NCBI GenBank assembly: GCA_937942405.1
Contig: CALDEN010000018.1
Location: 1 to 5,629 of the forward strand
Length of the DNA stretch: 5,629 bases
Reading direction: 5' to 3'
DNA from: an uncultured Saprospiraceae bacterium
Lineage (GTDB): Bacteria; Bacteroidota; Bacteroidia; Chitinophagales; Saprospiraceae
Shown: piece by piece, positions 4,445 to 5,629 of the stretch
Layout of the letters: each line of letters begins with the position of its first letter
Position numbering within the stretch: the stretch's first letter is position 1
Position numbers and translations under genes: made by a program
Notes under the pieces: model-generated
What the model was told of the DNA's origin: nothing
Databases searched by the model: none
Seen by the model: only the letters and a program-made list of their open reading frames with translations

Positions 4445-5629
4445 TAAGCAGGAATAAGCCCAGCAATGATACCGACTACAATAGAGCATATCACACCGAT
4501 CGCCATAAACGTGGGAGTGGCAGCGATCTCGAATGGCAAAACAGTAGATACACCATAAAGTACGACCACAACCAATATCAAACCGATCGCTCCTCCTATA
4601 ATACACAAGATGATCGCTTCGATTAAGAATTCTAGTAGAATGATACCCTTTTTGGCACCGAGAGCTTTTTTAACACCGATGATACTGGTTCGTTCTTTTA
4701 CGGAGACAAACATGATGTTAGCGACACTGATCATTCCTACGATGAGAGCAAAAAAACCGATGACAAAACCCGCCGTATATAACACACCAAAGATGTTATC
4801 GATCACATCATTCAACATACTCAACTCATTCATCGCGAAGTTGTCTTCTTCCCTTGGCCGAAGCCTCCGCACTTGCCTCAATGTTCCTTGCAACTCATCT
4901 TTGAAAAATTCAATATTGGATTCATCATTGACCTTGGCATAAAGAAGTTTAGCAGCGGCAAATCGATTGTTTTCCTGGAGATTGACAAATTTCTTGGCGG
5001 TATGGTAGCCTACCCATGTGGCCTCATCGTCATTAAACATGTTGAAGGGATTGTCCCCTTCTTCTTTGAGGACTCCGATGACTTGGAACTTCTGACCAAA
5101 CATTTTTATGTCCTTACCCAAAGGCTCCAAGTTTTCAAAAAGCTCCTCTGCAATTTTATGCCCGAGTATCACTTTATTACTCCCTCTCTGATATTCAGAT
5201 TGGGTAAAATATCTGCCCTTGACGATGTCCATGTTTTGGACTTCTGGATATTCATAGGTGGTAGCGAGCATAAATCCTCCTTCTACACTACTCGATTTGT
5301 ATTTCAAGGTTTTACTATCTACAAATGCAGACAGAGCAAACTGAGCCTTATCTCCGAGTCGCTCCTTTACTTCTTTATAATCTCTTAAAGTGGGAACGGG
5401 ACGCTTTAAATACTTCCAGAAATTATTTCCGGGATCATTTCCCCAAGGCATCACGTCTACGATGATTACATCACTACCCATCTCTCCGAGACCGCCTTTG
5501 ATGGATTTTTCGAGGGAGTTTACAGCAGATAATACGGCGATAATACAAAATATACCGATCGCAATACCCAGCAGAGAAAGAAAAGTTCGCAATTTATTTC
5601 CCACAAGGGAACTAAATGCCTGTCTAATG
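4402..5629 (-). CDS. MacB/FtsX-type ABC transporter permease (5' end outside window)
   Basis: This is the membrane subunit of an ABC transporter of the MacB/LolCE/FtsX superfamily; members act in efflux, lipoprotein release or mechanotransmission. The frame stays open from 5628 to the TAG at 4404-4402, giving 408 residues. A GTG at 5604 is not the true start: upstream codons read IRQAFSSL, joining VGNKLRTFLSLLGIAIGIF, the standard beginning of this family. The ATG lies beyond the edge, probably only a few codons away. Counting from the GTG, the first membrane helix is at 10-29. A MacB-like periplasmic domain occupies about 30-265, including GRYFTQSEYQRGSNKVILG. The FtsX domain follows, with helices near 276-300, 322-350 and 364-384, the cytoplasmic signature VKERTSIIGVKKALGAKKG (302-320) and the terminal PAYQASRLDPVVAIRS. 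The ATPase partner is not in the window. The protein looks complete at its 3' end despite the adjacent IS remnant; the specific substrate is unknown. Confidence 0.92.
   Translation of the reverse strand, partial: IRQAFSSLVGNKLRTFLSLLGIAIGIFCIIAVLSAVNSLEKSIKGGLGEMGSDVIIVDVMPWGNDPGNNFWKYLKRPVPTLRDYKEVKERLGDKAQFALSAFVDSKTLKYKSSSVEGGFMLATTYEYPEVQNMDIVKGRYFTQSEYQRGSNKVILGHKIAEELFENLEPLGKDIKMFGQKFQVIGVLKEEGDNPFNMFNDDEATWVGYHTAKKFVNLQENNRFAAAKLLYAKVNDESNIEFFKDELQGTLRQVRRLRPREEDNFAMNELSMLNDVIDNIFGVLYTAGFVIGFFALIVGMISVANIMFVSVKERTSIIGVKKALGAKKGIILLEFLIEAIILCIIGGAIGLILVVVVLYGVSTVLPFEIAATPTFMAIGVICSIVVGIIAGLIPAYQASRLDPVVAIRS

Noticed and set aside
4610..5388. Two plus-strand open frames of 110 and 171 codons
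   Set aside because: Both are antisense to the ABC permease, which has strong family signatures throughout, and they overlap each other.

Overview
The window looks like chromosomal DNA of a member of the Bacteroidota. The signs are an outer-membrane TonB-dependent receptor with an N-terminal CarboxypepD_reg-like domain, a partner lipoprotein with acidic residues just after the lipidated cysteine, TAnnTTTG-type -7 promoter motifs, and start codons preceded by A/T-rich sequence instead of a Shine-Dalgarno. I cannot fix the genus; a marine or Saprospiraceae-like lineage is only an impression.

Left part (1-2150, minus strand): a two-gene unit. A surface-type beta-helix lipoprotein (2150 to 798) is followed by the first 234 codons of a TonB-dependent receptor (704 to the window edge). 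A terminator-like hairpin lies in the 93-bp gap and may set the ratio between the two products. The pair probably forms a nutrient-uptake system, with the lipoprotein outside the cell and the receptor as the energised channel. The substrate cannot be read from the sequence.

Middle (2151-3259): a 248-bp divergent intergenic region carries two oppositely oriented -7 motifs, a 24-bp imperfect palindrome and a GTGTTAAC inverted repeat. It is followed by a plus-strand gene for a UbiA-superfamily-like membrane protein whose first aspartate motif is degenerate.

Right-middle (3260-4401): the space between two convergent host genes holds a broken IS3-family element. It keeps a plausible left end, an intact orfA, a textbook -1 frameshift site (A10 tract, with the -1 frame opening exactly there) and about 172 codons of orfB. 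The rest of the DDE domain and the right end are missing. The remnant lies between two degenerate telomere-like arrays of about 7-bp period, G-rich on the left and C-rich on the right. The breakpoint in orfB coincides with the right-hand array.

Right end (4402-5629, minus strand): a MacB/FtsX-type ABC transporter permease, complete at its C-terminus but open through the window edge, so its true start lies outside.

I see no CRISPR array, tRNA, rRNA or obviously new multi-gene system. The most unusual signal is the pair of inverted heptamer arrays around the IS remnant, followed by the architecture of the divergent control region.
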